Assembly (NCBI GenBank): GCA_030141605.1
Contig: JAQGDQ010000189.1
Coordinates: 60,001-124,000 of the forward strand
Length of the DNA stretch: 64,000 bases
Origin: Tubiluchus corallicola
Lineage: Eukaryota; Priapulida; Priapulimorpha; Priapulimorphida; Tubiluchidae
Direction: 5' to 3'
The notes beneath the pieces are model-generated. The model did not search any database and was not told the DNA's origin. It was given only the letters and a program-made list of their open reading frames with translations. The position numbers were made by a program, and so were the translations under genes. This document shows positions 18,276 through 27,722 of the stretch, one piece after another; within the stretch, counting starts at the first letter, position 1, and the number at the start of each line of letters is the position of its first letter.

Positions 18276-20243
18276 TTAGTAAGCTTTATTGCCCACCCTG
18301 TTACCCAGCTTGCCTGAAAGCTCTTCTTCTATAGCTTTAATGTTGCTCATACTTTGCTGTATGTCAGTAACTCTATCAAGGTCGTTGTCGGCAATTGCCT
18401 GCTTTATCTCATCGTTCTTTTGAGTCCAGAGATGTCGCACTATTTTGAGCTTATACTCTTGTAGTACCTTAGGGACAATGGTGTGCAAGATTTCATGTTC
18501 TTCTTCTACGAAGCTTCCTTTCTTTTTCCAAAATTCACTTTCAGTATATCTATTGGGGATCAAGTCAGAGGCGAGTGCATTTATTTTTTCATCGTGGTGA
18601 AGAATAAAGAAACGTTCAGGGTCAAACTCTTCATTTCCCAGATGTGCGTGATATTCACTAAAAATAGCACGAATTGTGTCGTCTACTGATTCTATTTGAT
18701 CTTTTTCCAGTTCAGACAGTATAAATTCTGCTACAGAAATAGATTCTGTTATGTCTTCATCTTCAGGTGATTCTACTTCAAACATTTTCAGTGTCCCATA
18801 TTTTAAAAGAAGGCGTAGCAGTTCTCTTTCCTCATTTTCACAATGATTGATAGTCTCTACCGGCTGTTCATCTTTTTTCGTTTCGGCATCATAAGCCTGC
18901 TTTCGCTTTTCCCTCTGTTCGCGCCTAAAGTCATCCTCTCTTTTTCTGAACTTCAGCTTGCGCATATCATTATAGAGAGCTTCTTCGCGGACCTTTAAAA
19001 GGTGGCTACACTCTTTAAGGTACTCTGCCCGCACAATTTCATCGGGAATAACAGAAATTGTACGTACAATATCAGATATGAGGCGTGCCCTGGAGATAGG
19101 ATCGTTCTCAGTATCTTTCATCAACATGCGAGTCTTGAAATCGATAAAGTCAGTTTCATTTTCTTCTATATATTTAGACAACTCATGCTTGCTCAACGAT
19201 TTAGAGAATGAGTCAGGGTCTTCTCCATCAGGAAGTGGCAGCACCTTAACATTCACATTTTCCTCGAGTATCATATCTATCCCACGCAACGATGCTTTGA
19301 TACCGGCCTGATCACCATCATAAATAATGGTTACATTGTTTGTAAAGCGCCTTATGAGACGTACCTGCTCTTGGGTTAAAGATGTGCCAGATGATGCGAC
19401 AACATTTTCTATCCCTGCCTGGTGCATTGAGATAACGTCTGTGTATCCTTCTACCAAGTAGCACTTTTCCTCTTTTATGATACTGCGTCTGGACTGGTAT
19501 ATGCCATACAGGATATGGCTCTTGTGATAAATATCCGACTCAGGAGAGTTTATATACTTGGCAACTTTTTTGCTCTGTGACATAGTTCTGCCACCGAACG
19601 CAACTACCTTTCCTGCTATTCCATGTATAGGAAATATTATGCGTCCGCTAAAGCGGTCTTTTAATGAGCTTTCACTCTTTATGGTAAGCCCTGTTTTTAC
19701 AAGGTATTTAATATTGTATCCTCTCTTTAGTGCTGCTTGTGTAAGTACACCTTTCTTTTCAGGACAGAAGCCCAGTTCAAACTTTTTAATTATTTCATCA
19801 GAAAATTTGCGCTCGCGAAGGTAGCTTAATCCAACTGCCACCCCTTCGTCAGTTTCCCATATCTGTTTTGTAAAGTGTTGTTGTGCAAAAGAGGTAACAA
19901 TAAGCTGGCTTTCACGTTCATTTCGTGTTTTTATTTCATCTTCACTTTCCTCTTTTTCCTGAACCTCTATGTTGTATTTTTTAGCGAGCCATTTTAATGC
20001 TTCTGCATAAGATAGTCGCTCATGCTCCATTACAAAGTTTACGGCACCACCTCCTTTTCCGCATCCGAAGCATTTGTATATGCCTTTTGCAGGAGAAACA
20101 CTAAAAGAGGGTGTTTTTTCATTGTGAAAGGGACATAGTCCGATGTGATTGGCTCCCCGTTTTTTCAAAGAGACAAAGTCGCTTACCACATCTACAATTT
20201 CCGAGACATCTAAGATGTGCTGCACTGTGCTTTGATCGATCAT
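18276..20243 (-). CDS. dnaG: DNA primase
   Basis: A 655-residue primase that makes RNA primers for replication. The N-terminal CHC2 zinc ribbon (CPFHNEKTPSF ... YKCFGCGKGG, about 38-65) is followed by the catalytic core and TOPRIM domain (LVEGYTDVISMHQAG and IIYDGDQAGIKA). A helicase-binding C-terminal part is rich in charged residues (about 410-655). Start MIDQSTVQHILDVSEIVDVV agrees with the family. A TAATTTTG box lies 5 bp before the ATG, so the message may be nearly leaderless. Confidence 0.96.
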   Translation of the reverse strand: MIDQSTVQHILDVSEIVDVVSDFVSLKKRGANHIGLCPFHNEKTPSFSVSPAKGIYKCFGCGKGGGAVNFVMEHERLSYAEALKWLAKKYNIEVQEKEESEDEIKTRNERESQLIVTSFAQQHFTKQIWETDEGVAVGLSYLRERKFSDEIIKKFELGFCPEKKGVLTQAALKRGYNIKYLVKTGLTIKSESSLKDRFSGRIIFPIHGIAGKVVAFGGRTMSQSKKVAKYINSPESDIYHKSHILYGIYQSRRSIIKEEKCYLVEGYTDVISMHQAGIENVVASSGTSLTQEQVRLIRRFTNNVTIIYDGDQAGIKASLRGIDMILEENVNVKVLPLPDGEDPDSFSKSLSKHELSKYIEENETDFIDFKTRMLMKDTENDPISRARLISDIVRTISVIPDEIVRAEYLKECSHLLKVREEALYNDMRKLKFRKREDDFRREQREKRKQAYDAETKKDEQPVETINHCENEERELLRLLLKYGTLKMFEVESPEDEDITESISVAEFILSELEKDQIESVDDTIRAIFSEYHAHLGNEEFDPERFFILHHDEKINALASDLIPNRYTESEFWKKKGSFVEEEHEILHTIVPKVLQEYKLKIVRHLWTQKNDEIKQAIADNDLDRVTDIQQSMSNIKAIEEELSGKLGNRVGNKAY

Positions 20244-20247
20244 AGTG

Positions 20248-20255
20248 CAAAATTA
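20248..20255 (-). promoter_or_regulatory. Candidate Bacteroidota -7 box for dnaG
   Basis: On the minus strand the octamer reads TAATTTTG, an exact match to the TAnnTTTG consensus of the Bacteroidota housekeeping sigma factor. It lies 5 bp upstream of the dnaG start. A TGTTTA about 18 bp further upstream could serve as the -33 element. A box this short also occurs by chance. Confidence 0.35.
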
Positions 20256-20418
20256 ATTAATTTTAGGTTTAAACATTTCTGCTATATAATTATTATTCAA
20301 CAGTATTTCTTACGGTGAGGAGAACAGGTAGCTGCAAGAGTTTTTATGTTTTACGCTTTTATTGTTGAGTTTTTAGAGTACATTTGAGTGTCCAGGTTAC
20401 ATTTTGTAAAATTTATAT

Positions 20419-21120
20419 ATGCAATTAAAGAAGAGAATAGCATTACTTTCCGGGGCAGGTATGTCTGCGGAGAGCGGTATACGAACTTTTCGTGACTCTA
20501 ATGGCTTGTGGGAAGAACATGATGTTATGGAGGTTGCAAGCCCGCAAGGGTGGGAGAGTAATATGGAGCTGGTCTTAAGGTTTTACAATGAGAGGCGAAA
20601 ACAGTTACTGGAGTGCACTCCCAACGATGGGCATTACGGTATTGCTCAGCTGGAACAGCAGTATGATGTTGATATTATTACGCAAAACATTGATGACCTC
20701 CATGAAAGGGCTGGTTCTACGAAGGTTTTACATCTTCATGGGGAGCTAAAGAAAGTTCGTAGCACTGTCGATTCATCGCTGGTCTATAATCTGGATGGCT
20801 GGGAGCTGAAAAAAGGAGATTTGTGTGAGAGAGGAAGCCAGTTACGCCCTCATATAGTATGGTTTGGAGAAGCGGTGCCGGAAATGGAAAAAGCAGTTCC
20901 TATCGTTCAGTCAGTAGATATACTGGTAGTGGTAGGCACTTCGTTAGGTGTATACCCGGCAGCAGGGCTTGTTGATTACGCACCGCAAGGTGTCCCGATA
21001 TTCCTTGTAGATCCTAATCCTCCCGCACATTTAGATGCTAATATTGAGGTGATTAAAGAGAAGGCCGGTGTTGGGATAAAAGTATTGACATCCCTGCTAC
21101 AGAGGTTAGGGCAAAATTGA
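20419..21120 (+). CDS. cobB: Sirtuin, NAD-dependent protein deacylase, zinc-ligand-less type
   Basis: 233 residues. NAD-binding motif SGAGMSAESGI (11-21), TQNIDDLH (89-95) and the catalytic His in LHLHGEL (H107) are present, as is PHIVWFGE and GTSLGVYPAAGL. The usual pair of CxxC zinc motifs is absent: only one cysteine (C136) occurs in the small domain. I know this variant from other Bacteroidota, so it is likely a family feature and not decay. It removes acyl groups from lysines and would link protein acylation to NAD. It is followed 11 bp later by ubiX. Confidence 0.92.
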   Translation: MQLKKRIALLSGAGMSAESGIRTFRDSNGLWEEHDVMEVASPQGWESNMELVLRFYNERRKQLLECTPNDGHYGIAQLEQQYDVDIITQNIDDLHERAGSTKVLHLHGELKKVRSTVDSSLVYNLDGWELKKGDLCERGSQLRPHIVWFGEAVPEMEKAVPIVQSVDILVVVGTSLGVYPAAGLVDYAPQGVPIFLVDPNPPAHLDANIEVIKEKAGVGIKVLTSLLQRLGQN

Positions 21121-21131
21121 AGTAAGTTGAT

Positions 21132-21698
21132 ATGAAGCGACAGATAGTGATAGCTTCAACCGGAGCTAGCGGTGCAGTTTATATGGATAGGTTGCTTAGC
21201 AGACTTGCGTTGTTTTCAGGGCAATTTGACAAGTGTGGGGTTGTCTTTTCAAATAATGCAAAGGATGTATGGAACCACGAATTGGACAGGAGGGTGGGGG
21301 ATCCGGGTAAGAAATTCCGGTTTTATGCCAATGACGATTTTTTTGCTCCTTTTGCTTCAGGTTCAGCCCGGTATGACACAATGATAATAATGCCCTGCTC
21401 AATGGGAACTCTTGGGCGTATAGCTTCAGGGGTATCGGATTGCTTGATAACGAGAGCAGCTGATGTGATACTTAAAGAGCAAAGGAGACTGGTACTGGTT
21501 GTTCGTGAAAGCCCTTTTAGTTTGATCCATTTGCGAAATATGACGGAAGTAACTAAAGCAGGTGCAGTTGTATGCCCTGCAGCCCCGTCATTTTATAGCC
21601 ATCCCAAGGGTGTTGAGGAAATGATTGATACTGTTGTAAACAGGGTTTTGGATGTGGCAGGTATTCAAAATGATGGATTTAGGTGGCAATCGCAGTAA
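21132..21698 (+). CDS. ubiX: Flavin prenyltransferase UbiX
   Basis: 188 residues. It transfers a dimethylallyl group to FMN to make the prenylated cofactor used by UbiD-type decarboxylases. The N-terminal IVIASTGASGAVY loop binds FMN, IMPCSMGTLGRIASGVSDCL and the RLVLVVRESPFSLIHLRNM segment are typical of the family. No ubiD is in the window. It is probably co-transcribed with the sirtuin gene just upstream. Confidence 0.92.
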   Translation: MKRQIVIASTGASGAVYMDRLLSRLALFSGQFDKCGVVFSNNAKDVWNHELDRRVGDPGKKFRFYANDDFFAPFASGSARYDTMIIMPCSMGTLGRIASGVSDCLITRAADVILKEQRRLVLVVRESPFSLIHLRNMTEVTKAGAVVCPAAPSFYSHPKGVEEMIDTVVNRVLDVAGIQNDGFRWQSQ

Positions 21699-21833
21699 CG
21701 CATTTAACATCCAGTGTTTATCACCAGTTATAATCGAAAAAACAAATTGTGCAAAAAACACAAAACAGGTTGTGCAGAAATATCCATTCAGTTTTTGATT
21801 ATACAAGGGTTTAGTTTGCACAGATAGTGCTAA

Positions 21834-22058
21834 AAAATCAGAAAATACACAAAAAACAAACTTTCATTCTCGTCAGACCAGGCTGTAATGAAATCTGTAT
21901 TTTTGGCAACCAGAGAAGCAACTAAAAAATGGTCAATGTCAATCAGGAACTGGGGCATTGTCTTGAATCAGTTCTTAGTTGTATTTGAAAAAAGGGTCCA
22001 GCTATAAATAGCCAAACCCTCGGTATATTTTAGTTTACACACTTTGTGAAACAGTGTC
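21834..22058 (+). mobile_element. IS256-family remnant: transposase C-terminus and left end
   Basis: This carries the last ~57 codons of the same IS256 transposase ([20 protein letters not shown], a few changes such as MSIRNW for MPIRNW, ending KRVQL) followed by the terminal repeat ending GTGAAACAGTGTC at 22,058. Orientation is opposite to the two full copies. The upstream half is gone. The sequence just before it (21,699-21,833) is AT-rich with no gene. Confidence 0.9.
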
Positions 22059-22514
22059 TTAACACAGTTTTTAAAGCTTTTCCCTTGTGTCGTTTTGAGC
22101 AATTATAGGCCCAAAAAACAGCCTTTTTTTATGTTTTCATGTCTCTTTTAAGCGTTTACAACTCCCTTTTTTTACCTTAAATGTATACCCAACTGTTTTA
22201 CTTATTGTTTTTTTACAAAATAGGGAGCTTTTTACTAGGCTGTTCTTCCTATATTATGTGTATATTCTAGAGAGGCATATACTGCTGTTGTAGCTTATTT
22301 TTAAGGCTTATTAAGCTACTGTGCTCTATATTGGCGGGCGGACTAGTGTTACATCTCTGCTTTTGAAAACCAGCGTTACATTAGCATAAATGTACAATTC
22401 GTTTTATTTGGCTTATTCTTACACATAAGCCACAACCCTTATAAACAATGGATCTTCCTTCTATTTTCTTGTTCACTTATATGTACAATTCGTTTTATCC
22501 CTTATACAGTAATA
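22059..22514. other. Gene-free stretch with a 17-bp direct repeat
   Basis: Between the IS remnant and comF I see no gene. TGTACAATTCGTTTTAT occurs twice, at 22,391-22,407 and 22,482-22,498, 91 bp apart. The stretch is T-rich and could be old IS debris. Confidence 0.4.
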
Positions 22515-23234
22515 TTAACTTCCGCACGCTAATGTTGCAACACTGAGTTTTACACTGTCTATTTTCAATAAAATATCGCCACACGCTTCAAGAGTAGAGC
22601 CGGTAGTGAACATATCATCAACAAGCAATATATGTCTCCCTTCAAAAAGCTTTGGCTTTTTCACCGTAAAAGCTCTTTTAACATTTTCCCATCTTTCTTG
22701 TTTATTCTTGCTTGTTTGCGTCTCTGTGTATATTTTTCTTACAAGGTTGTCGGTTGATAGCTTGCAGCCAATAACCTCACTAATGCCCACTGCTATTTCA
22801 GTACTCTGGTTATAGCCCCTCTTTTTCTGTTTGCGTGGATGCAAAGGTACAGGTACAATAATGTCAATATTTTTAAAACTTTCTGACTCCAGTATACTCC
22901 ATCCGAGCATGCGTCCCATAATTAAGCCTATTCTCCGTTCTTTTTTATATTTCAGTTGGTGCAATAGATGCTGAATTCTCCCACCTTTGCCAAAAAAACA
23001 GAATGAGGTTGCGTTCTCAACGCTTAGCCTGCCCCAGAAACTTTTTGCTATGGGATTATCCGTGCTCTTCTCATACTCAGTTAAGGGCAAGTCAGCTATA
23101 CATCTCAAACACAGTATATCCTCACCCCTGGCTAAGGATATGCCGCACGCACTACAACGCTCCGGGAAAAACAGTGAGAGCAAACCCTCCCACAGGGCGG
23201 AAATAAAGCGTAATGATGCCTTTGCAAAACTCAT
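22515..23234 (-). CDS. ComF family phosphoribosyltransferase-like protein
   Basis: 239 residues from the ATG at 23,234. An N-terminal zinc ribbon (CSACG and CLRC) is followed by a type I phosphoribosyltransferase fold with the PRPP-type motif LLVDDMFTTGSTLEAC and VPVPLHPRKQKKRGYNQS. ComF proteins are tied to DNA uptake and to handling of DNA at the membrane. The frame is open to an ATG at 23,303, but the extra 23 codons are entirely the dispersed intergenic element and have no family similarity, so I prefer the inner start. Confidence 0.88.
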   Translation of the reverse strand: MSFAKASLRFISALWEGLLSLFFPERCSACGISLARGEDILCLRCIADLPLTEYEKSTDNPIAKSFWGRLSVENATSFCFFGKGGRIQHLLHQLKYKKERRIGLIMGRMLGWSILESESFKNIDIIVPVPLHPRKQKKRGYNQSTEIAVGISEVIGCKLSTDNLVRKIYTETQTSKNKQERWENVKRAFTVKKPKLFEGRHILLVDDMFTTGSTLEACGDILLKIDSVKLSVATLACGS

Positions 23235-23355
23235 CTTTTTATTAATACTTTCGTCAGAACCCTTTTCAAAACCTTCATTTGTTAGTAGTCTGAAAATTTT
23301 CACCGATTCTTTTCAATCTGAACTAAGCTCTCTTGCCTTGCAAAGGTTTCGAAAT
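23221..23355 (-). repeat. Dispersed intergenic element, copy 3
   Basis: One of the best copies: TTTGCAAAACTCATCTTTTT, ATTAATACTTTCGTC, CCCTTTTCAAAACC, TTTTCACCGATTC, CTGAACTAAG, and CCTTGCAAAGGTTTC at the far end. Read in the direction of comF it begins with an AACCTTTG box resembling a promoter -7 element and ends inside the first codons of comF. Confidence 0.65.
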
Positions 23356-23429
23356 ATCAACTTATTATTTATTGGGAAGACACATTTAATTACTTAAAGG
23401 TATAGAACTTGAAAAGGGTGCTCCAAAGG

Positions 23430-24035
23430 TTAATCCATGTAATGCACAAGCTTGCTTAAATATTTTCCTATAATGTCAAACTCAAGGTTTACAGTGCTCC
23501 CTTTTCTAAAGGCGTGAAAATTTGTAGTCTCGTATGTGTAGGGAATTATTGCTACCTGAAATGAGCTGTCTTTTGAGTTAACTACTGTCAGGCTGACTCC
23601 GTTAATAGTTATGGAGCCCTTCTCCACAGTCATGTATCCCGAGCCGGCCTTTTCTTTGTCAAATTTATACTCAAATGTGTAGTACCAACTACCGTCTGCT
23701 TCCGTAATATCAGTACACTTAGCCGTTTGGTCAACGTGACCTTGGACAATATGCCCATCCAGGCGGCCATTCATTTTCACGCTGCGCTCAAGATTGACCT
23801 TATCTCCTACACTTATCAACCCAAGATTAGACTTCAGCAGGGTTTCCTCTATAGCTGTTACCGTATAGGTTGAGTCAGTTTTTTTTACAACGGTGAGGCA
23901 AACACCATTGTGCGATATACTTTGATCTACTTTCAGCTCACTTACAAAATCGCACTTTAACGTTATGTGTACATTTCCCTGCTCTTTGTCAACAGCAGTA
24001 ATTGTTCCCATACCTTCAACAATTCCTGAAAACAT
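23430..24035 (-). CDS. ribE: Riboflavin synthase, alpha subunit
   Basis: 201 residues. It dismutates two 6,7-dimethyl-8-ribityllumazine molecules into riboflavin. Two lumazine-binding repeats are clear: MFSGIVEGMGTI ... SHNGVCLTV (1-95), and DGHIVQGHVDQTAKC ... KGSITINGVSLTVV (about 98-190). MFSGIVE at the N-terminus fixes the start. Transcribed in the same direction as comF, with a 126-bp gap containing part of the dispersed element. Confidence 0.95.
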   Translation of the reverse strand: MFSGIVEGMGTITAVDKEQGNVHITLKCDFVSELKVDQSISHNGVCLTVVKKTDSTYTVTAIEETLLKSNLGLISVGDKVNLERSVKMNGRLDGHIVQGHVDQTAKCTDITEADGSWYYTFEYKFDKEKAGSGYMTVEKGSITINGVSLTVVNSKDSSFQVAIIPYTYETTNFHAFRKGSTVNLEFDIIGKYLSKLVHYMD

Positions 24036-24309
24036 TTTTACAGACTTTTTTATTTTAAAACTATTTCACCACTAAAATACTATAATTTTGAGATCTATGC
24101 AAAGCACAAGGTTTTGTTTTGTGTTGAGAGAAAGCTTAGTGAAAACTGTAGTTTGAGCCAGGATGAACAGCTGGTTTGAGGATGACTTTGAGAAGGTATT
24201 CAAAAAGGTAAGCTTTGTAAAATTTATCTTTTTATGACCTCTGCTGCGATATTTTATGCGCTGCTATGTTTGGAATACCTATTTTTACAGGTAATAATTC
24301 TATAAAAAG

Positions 24310-24759
24310 ATGAAGAGGCCGGATAAAAGAATAGTTGAGTTTATCAATAAGCATCATGTGCTAACATTAGCTACTTGTAAAGATAATATTCCATGGTGCT
24401 CTAACTGCTTTTATGTTTTTTTGGAAGAAGAGGCTCTGCTGGTCTTCACTTCCAGCATGGAGACAAGGCATGCAAAAGAAGCTCTTGCAAACAGGTGTGT
24501 TTCAGGATCAATAGTTTTGGAAACCAGTATTGTAGGCAAGATTCGCGGAGTTCAACTTAGCGGAACCATGGAGATGATAGCAGGAGATCTCCTGGATAGA
24601 GCAAAAAAGGCATACCTCAAGCGTTTCCCTTTTGCAGCTCTCATGGATACAACATTGTGGGTATTTAGGATTGAGCATATAAAGATGACGGATAACCGCC
24701 TGGGATTTGGGAAAAAACGGATATGGGAAAGGGGTGCGCAGAGGAGAGAGTGCGTGTAA
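24310..24759 (+). CDS. YhbP/UPF0306-type flavin-binding split-barrel protein
   Basis: 149 residues of the pyridoxamine-phosphate-oxidase-like split barrel: INKHHVLTLATCKDNIPWCS, FTSSMETRHAKEAL, and GKIRGVQLSGTMEMI. The length and pattern are those of the YhbP group, which probably bind FMN; no reaction is established. It stands alone, convergent with the ROK kinase gene, and the two are separated by a hairpin (24,834-24,862). A degenerate copy of the dispersed element lies upstream around 24,150-24,235. Confidence 0.8.
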   Translation: MKRPDKRIVEFINKHHVLTLATCKDNIPWCSNCFYVFLEEEALLVFTSSMETRHAKEALANRCVSGSIVLETSIVGKIRGVQLSGTMEMIAGDLLDRAKKAYLKRFPFAALMDTTLWVFRIEHIKMTDNRLGFGKKRIWERGAQRRECV

Positions 24760-24833
24760 AAAGATAGTTTGGCTATAAAATCGAGGTTTGAGTAACCTTT
24801 GATTTATGTAAAGTCTTAAAGGAGTAAAAGAGC

Positions 24834-24862
24834 AAAGCGGGAAGTATTATACTCCCCGCTTT
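24834..24862. terminator. Hairpin between convergent genes
   Basis: AAAGCGGGAAGTA and TACTCCCCGCTTT form a 13-bp stem with one mismatch and a 3-base loop. It lies between the ends of two convergent genes and can serve both strands as a terminator. Confidence 0.6.
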
Positions 24863-24872
24863 TGTAATAAGC

Positions 24873-25934
24873 TTATGATAAGGCTTTTACTATTTTAGTC
24901 TCTTCCTGTCTGTTTTTTTTTTCTAGCTCTTTCCACACCAGTGCACTTGCCCCTACTATAGCGGCTGACCCTTTTTTAAGGCTGGAAGGAAGTATCTGCA
25001 CTTTATTACGAAAAATAGGCAGTACATGTTTCTCCAGGCTTGCTTTTGTTGGTTTGAAGATGTAGTCGCCTGCTGCTGCTGCTCCACCAAAAAGGAAAAT
25101 AGCTTCAGGGCTCAGGTGACATACAGTATCGGCTAGTCCACGCCCAAGTAGTTCCCCTGTAATCTCAAAAACCTCTTTTGCGATGGCATCTCCCTTCTCA
25201 GCCTCTTCGAAGACAATTTTTGAGTTCATGTCGTTAAAAGGTATTTGTGCTAACCTGCTTTTGCTATCATTATATTTCGCCAAAAGTTCATACACCGTTC
25301 GTTTTATACCTGAGGCAGAGCAGTATGCTTCGAGGTGGCCAAGCCCTCCACATCCACATACTCTCCCTCCCGGAACAATAGTGGTATGTCCACACTCTCC
25401 GGCAAATCCGTCATGTCCGTAAACAAGATCGCCATTAACAATCAGCCCGCTACCCAGTCCGGTACCGAGAGTGATCATAACAAAGTTTTTCATGTTCTTG
25501 CCACCACCATATATCATTTCGCCGAGTGCAGCAGCATTAGCATCATTGGTAAGCTTCACTATACCTACTTCCGGAAACATAGCCTGTATGCGTTCGGTAA
25601 AGTTTATAACGCCTTTAAATGGGAGGTTCGGAGCATACTCTATTGTACCGCTGTAATAATTCCCATTTGGGGCACCAATACCGATACCTTCAATTTCTAT
25701 ATTGGGGTCAATTCTGTGGACTGCGTCTATGGCGTTCTTAATTTCCGTAACAAGAGTATTGGTATAGGTATTCAGGATTTCGTCAGATTTGCTCTGACTT
25801 CCTGTAGGGTTCTCCTTTTTTTGAGGGGTCTCTATTTGCGGTTCTTTTTTATGTAAAAGATTCCCTTCTCTGTCGACAACGCCTATATCTGTGGTAGTGC
25901 CTCCTATGTCTATTCCTATTGATATTTTTTTCAT
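24873..25934 (-). CDS. ROK family sugar kinase (glucokinase-like)
   Basis: 353 residues. The ATP-binding phosphate motif (GIDIGGTTTDIGVVD, about 5-19), the sugar-binding/catalytic region (LTNDANAAALGEMIYGGGKN) and the ROK zinc motif (ECGHTTI ... CGCGGLGHLEAYCS) are complete, so it is an enzyme and not a repressor (no N-terminal helix-turn-helix). A low-complexity insertion (about 35-50, QKKENPTGSQSKS) is unusual. The neighbouring sugar transporter suggests it phosphorylates the imported hexose. Confidence 0.9.
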   Translation of the reverse strand: MKKISIGIDIGGTTTDIGVVDREGNLLHKKEPQIETPQKKENPTGSQSKSDEILNTYTNTLVTEIKNAIDAVHRIDPNIEIEGIGIGAPNGNYYSGTIEYAPNLPFKGVINFTERIQAMFPEVGIVKLTNDANAAALGEMIYGGGKNMKNFVMITLGTGLGSGLIVNGDLVYGHDGFAGECGHTTIVPGGRVCGCGGLGHLEAYCSASGIKRTVYELLAKYNDSKSRLAQIPFNDMNSKIVFEEAEKGDAIAKEVFEITGELLGRGLADTVCHLSPEAIFLFGGAAAAGDYIFKPTKASLEKHVLPIFRNKVQILPSSLKKGSAAIVGASALVWKELEKKNRQEETKIVKALS

Positions 25935-26055
25935 CTACTTTTAATTTTAAACTAAATTATAGTAAAACAAGCACTAAGTCTATCCTTAATTACCCTGTAC
26001 CTGCTTTTCATTTTTATGCTATATAATTTTATGTACATCCCTTGTAGCTATACAA

Positions 26056-27411
26056 CTAGCGCAATTTACTTCCTTTTACAGCAAAGAAGAGGATATAGGC
26101 GTAACATAATACGGGGACAAAAAATGCCCATGAATAGTCACCTGCATCTGCGATTCTTCCCATCAAAAGGGGTACTACGGCGCCACCCACTATAAGGCTA
26201 TTTATAATACCGGATGCTGAAGACATCTCCGCTTTATCAAGCCCTTTTACGCTAAGGGCAAATATGTTAGGGAACATAACAGAATTGAAGAACCCTATAG
26301 AGATTACAGTCCATAAAGCAACATTGCCTTGACTTACGGCTGTAGTAAGTGCCAGTAGGGCAGCCACTATTGCAAACACGGCAAGTGTGCGATGTGGGTT
26401 CCCATATCCAAGCTGCATAACGATACCGTTGATTACTGCAATAATGAGAAAATAGAATCCATCACTCCAACTCCACCCTGTTACAAATAACCCGGATACA
26501 AAAGCAAGAACCAATATTCCTGCTATATACATATATTTTTGCATTTTGTCTTTAATCCCCAAATGCATAACAGATCCAAAGAAACGGCCAACCATAGCTC
26601 CACCCCAATAAATAGCAACATATTTTCCTGCTATTTTTTTTTCGATACTCAACTCACCCTCACCCAAATAGTTGACTAATATACCGGCTATCCCTACTTC
26701 AGCACCCACGTAAAAGAATATTCCCAATGCCCCCAAAAGTACATGAGTGTGCTTCCAAACATTTTTGCGCTCACTTTTACCCGACTCCTTTCCAATTTCC
26801 GGAAGCTTTATGGCAAGTAGGATAAGTATAATCAAGACAATTATTGCCCCCATAAGCATAAATGGCATTTTAACACTTTCCGCATCTCCTGCCGCACTAA
26901 GTGCTTCTCCCGCCCCTTTAAAAACTGCAACAGATATAATCCATGGAGCAACCATAGTTGCGACTGAGTTAAGCGCCTGCGTGAGATTCATTCTTCCTGC
27001 GGAGGTCTCTTCGGAACCTAGCGCTGCTGCGTAAGGGTTTGCTGCTGTTTGCAGCAAAACTACACCTGTCGCCAGTACGAAAGTGGCAATAAGAAAGAAC
27101 ACAAATGAAGGAGCCGTCGCCGCAGGAAAAAATAAGAAGCTTCCAATAGCCATAAGGACAAGCCCCAGTACCAGTGACATCTTATACCCCATCTTCTTGA
27201 TTATTTTCCCGCTTGGAATAGAGAAAATAAGGTATGTGATGAAAAATGCAGAAGATGTCAGCTGTGCTTCAAATTCAGACAGCGTAAACACATCTTTTAT
27301 CTTAGCACTAAGAGTTATGATAAACGTTGTAGCAAAGCCAAATATAAAAAATATCGAAGCTATTACACTCAGTCCAAGGCCGTAGTTAATTTTCTTATCG
27401 TTTGTTGACAT
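26056..27411 (-). CDS. Sugar MFS transporter, FHS family (FucP/GluP-like)
   Basis: 451 residues with about 12 membrane helices and the signatures of fucose/glucose/galactose:H+ symporters: FFIFGFATTFI, the LLQTAANPYAAALG segment in helix 4, GRMNLTQALNSVATMVAP, and FFNSVMFPNIFALSVKGL in the C-terminal half. It lies upstream of and in line with the ROK kinase, forming an uptake-and-phosphorylation pair for a hexose. A central charged loop (KESGKSERKN) separates the halves. Confidence 0.92.
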   Translation of the reverse strand: MSTNDKKINYGLGLSVIASIFFIFGFATTFIITLSAKIKDVFTLSEFEAQLTSSAFFITYLIFSIPSGKIIKKMGYKMSLVLGLVLMAIGSFLFFPAATAPSFVFFLIATFVLATGVVLLQTAANPYAAALGSEETSAGRMNLTQALNSVATMVAPWIISVAVFKGAGEALSAAGDAESVKMPFMLMGAIIVLIILILLAIKLPEIGKESGKSERKNVWKHTHVLLGALGIFFYVGAEVGIAGILVNYLGEGELSIEKKIAGKYVAIYWGGAMVGRFFGSVMHLGIKDKMQKYMYIAGILVLAFVSGLFVTGWSWSDGFYFLIIAVINGIVMQLGYGNPHRTLAVFAIVAALLALTTAVSQGNVALWTVISIGFFNSVMFPNIFALSVKGLDKAEMSSASGIINSLIVGGAVVPLLMGRIADAGDYSWAFFVPVLCYAYILFFAVKGSKLR

Positions 27412-27575
27412 ATTAAAACTATTAAATGTTAGTAATTAATCAATTAATTTAAATAATATGGAATCATAGTCCGACTATCTATCGTGCTATCAGCCTGACT
27501 AGTGTAAATCTTTAATTTTTATTATATAAGCCTGCTTTTAGATAGAGATAGTTTATAACTATGAAAAATAGTTAA

Positions 27576-27583
27576 CAAAGGTA
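27576..27583 (-). promoter_or_regulatory. Candidate -7 box for the sugar transporter gene
   Basis: The minus strand reads TACCTTTG here, an exact TAnnTTTG match, about 165 bp upstream of the transporter start. No clear -33 TTTG is seen. This lies in the 27,412-27,722 gap, which otherwise holds nothing I can identify. Confidence 0.3.
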
Positions 27584-27722
27584 AATCTTTTTATTGAATA
27601 CACATAATGTAAATTTGCTAAATTTTATTAAAATATTAGCAATATGGAGTATCTATCTGGTATGGAATTACATACATCTATACCAAATACCAAACTATTG
27701 TTCAGAAGCAACTTGCAAACTA

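Noticed and set aside
23235-23303. N-terminal extension of ComF starting at 23,303
   Set aside because: The 23 codons are part of the dispersed intergenic element and have no ComF similarity.
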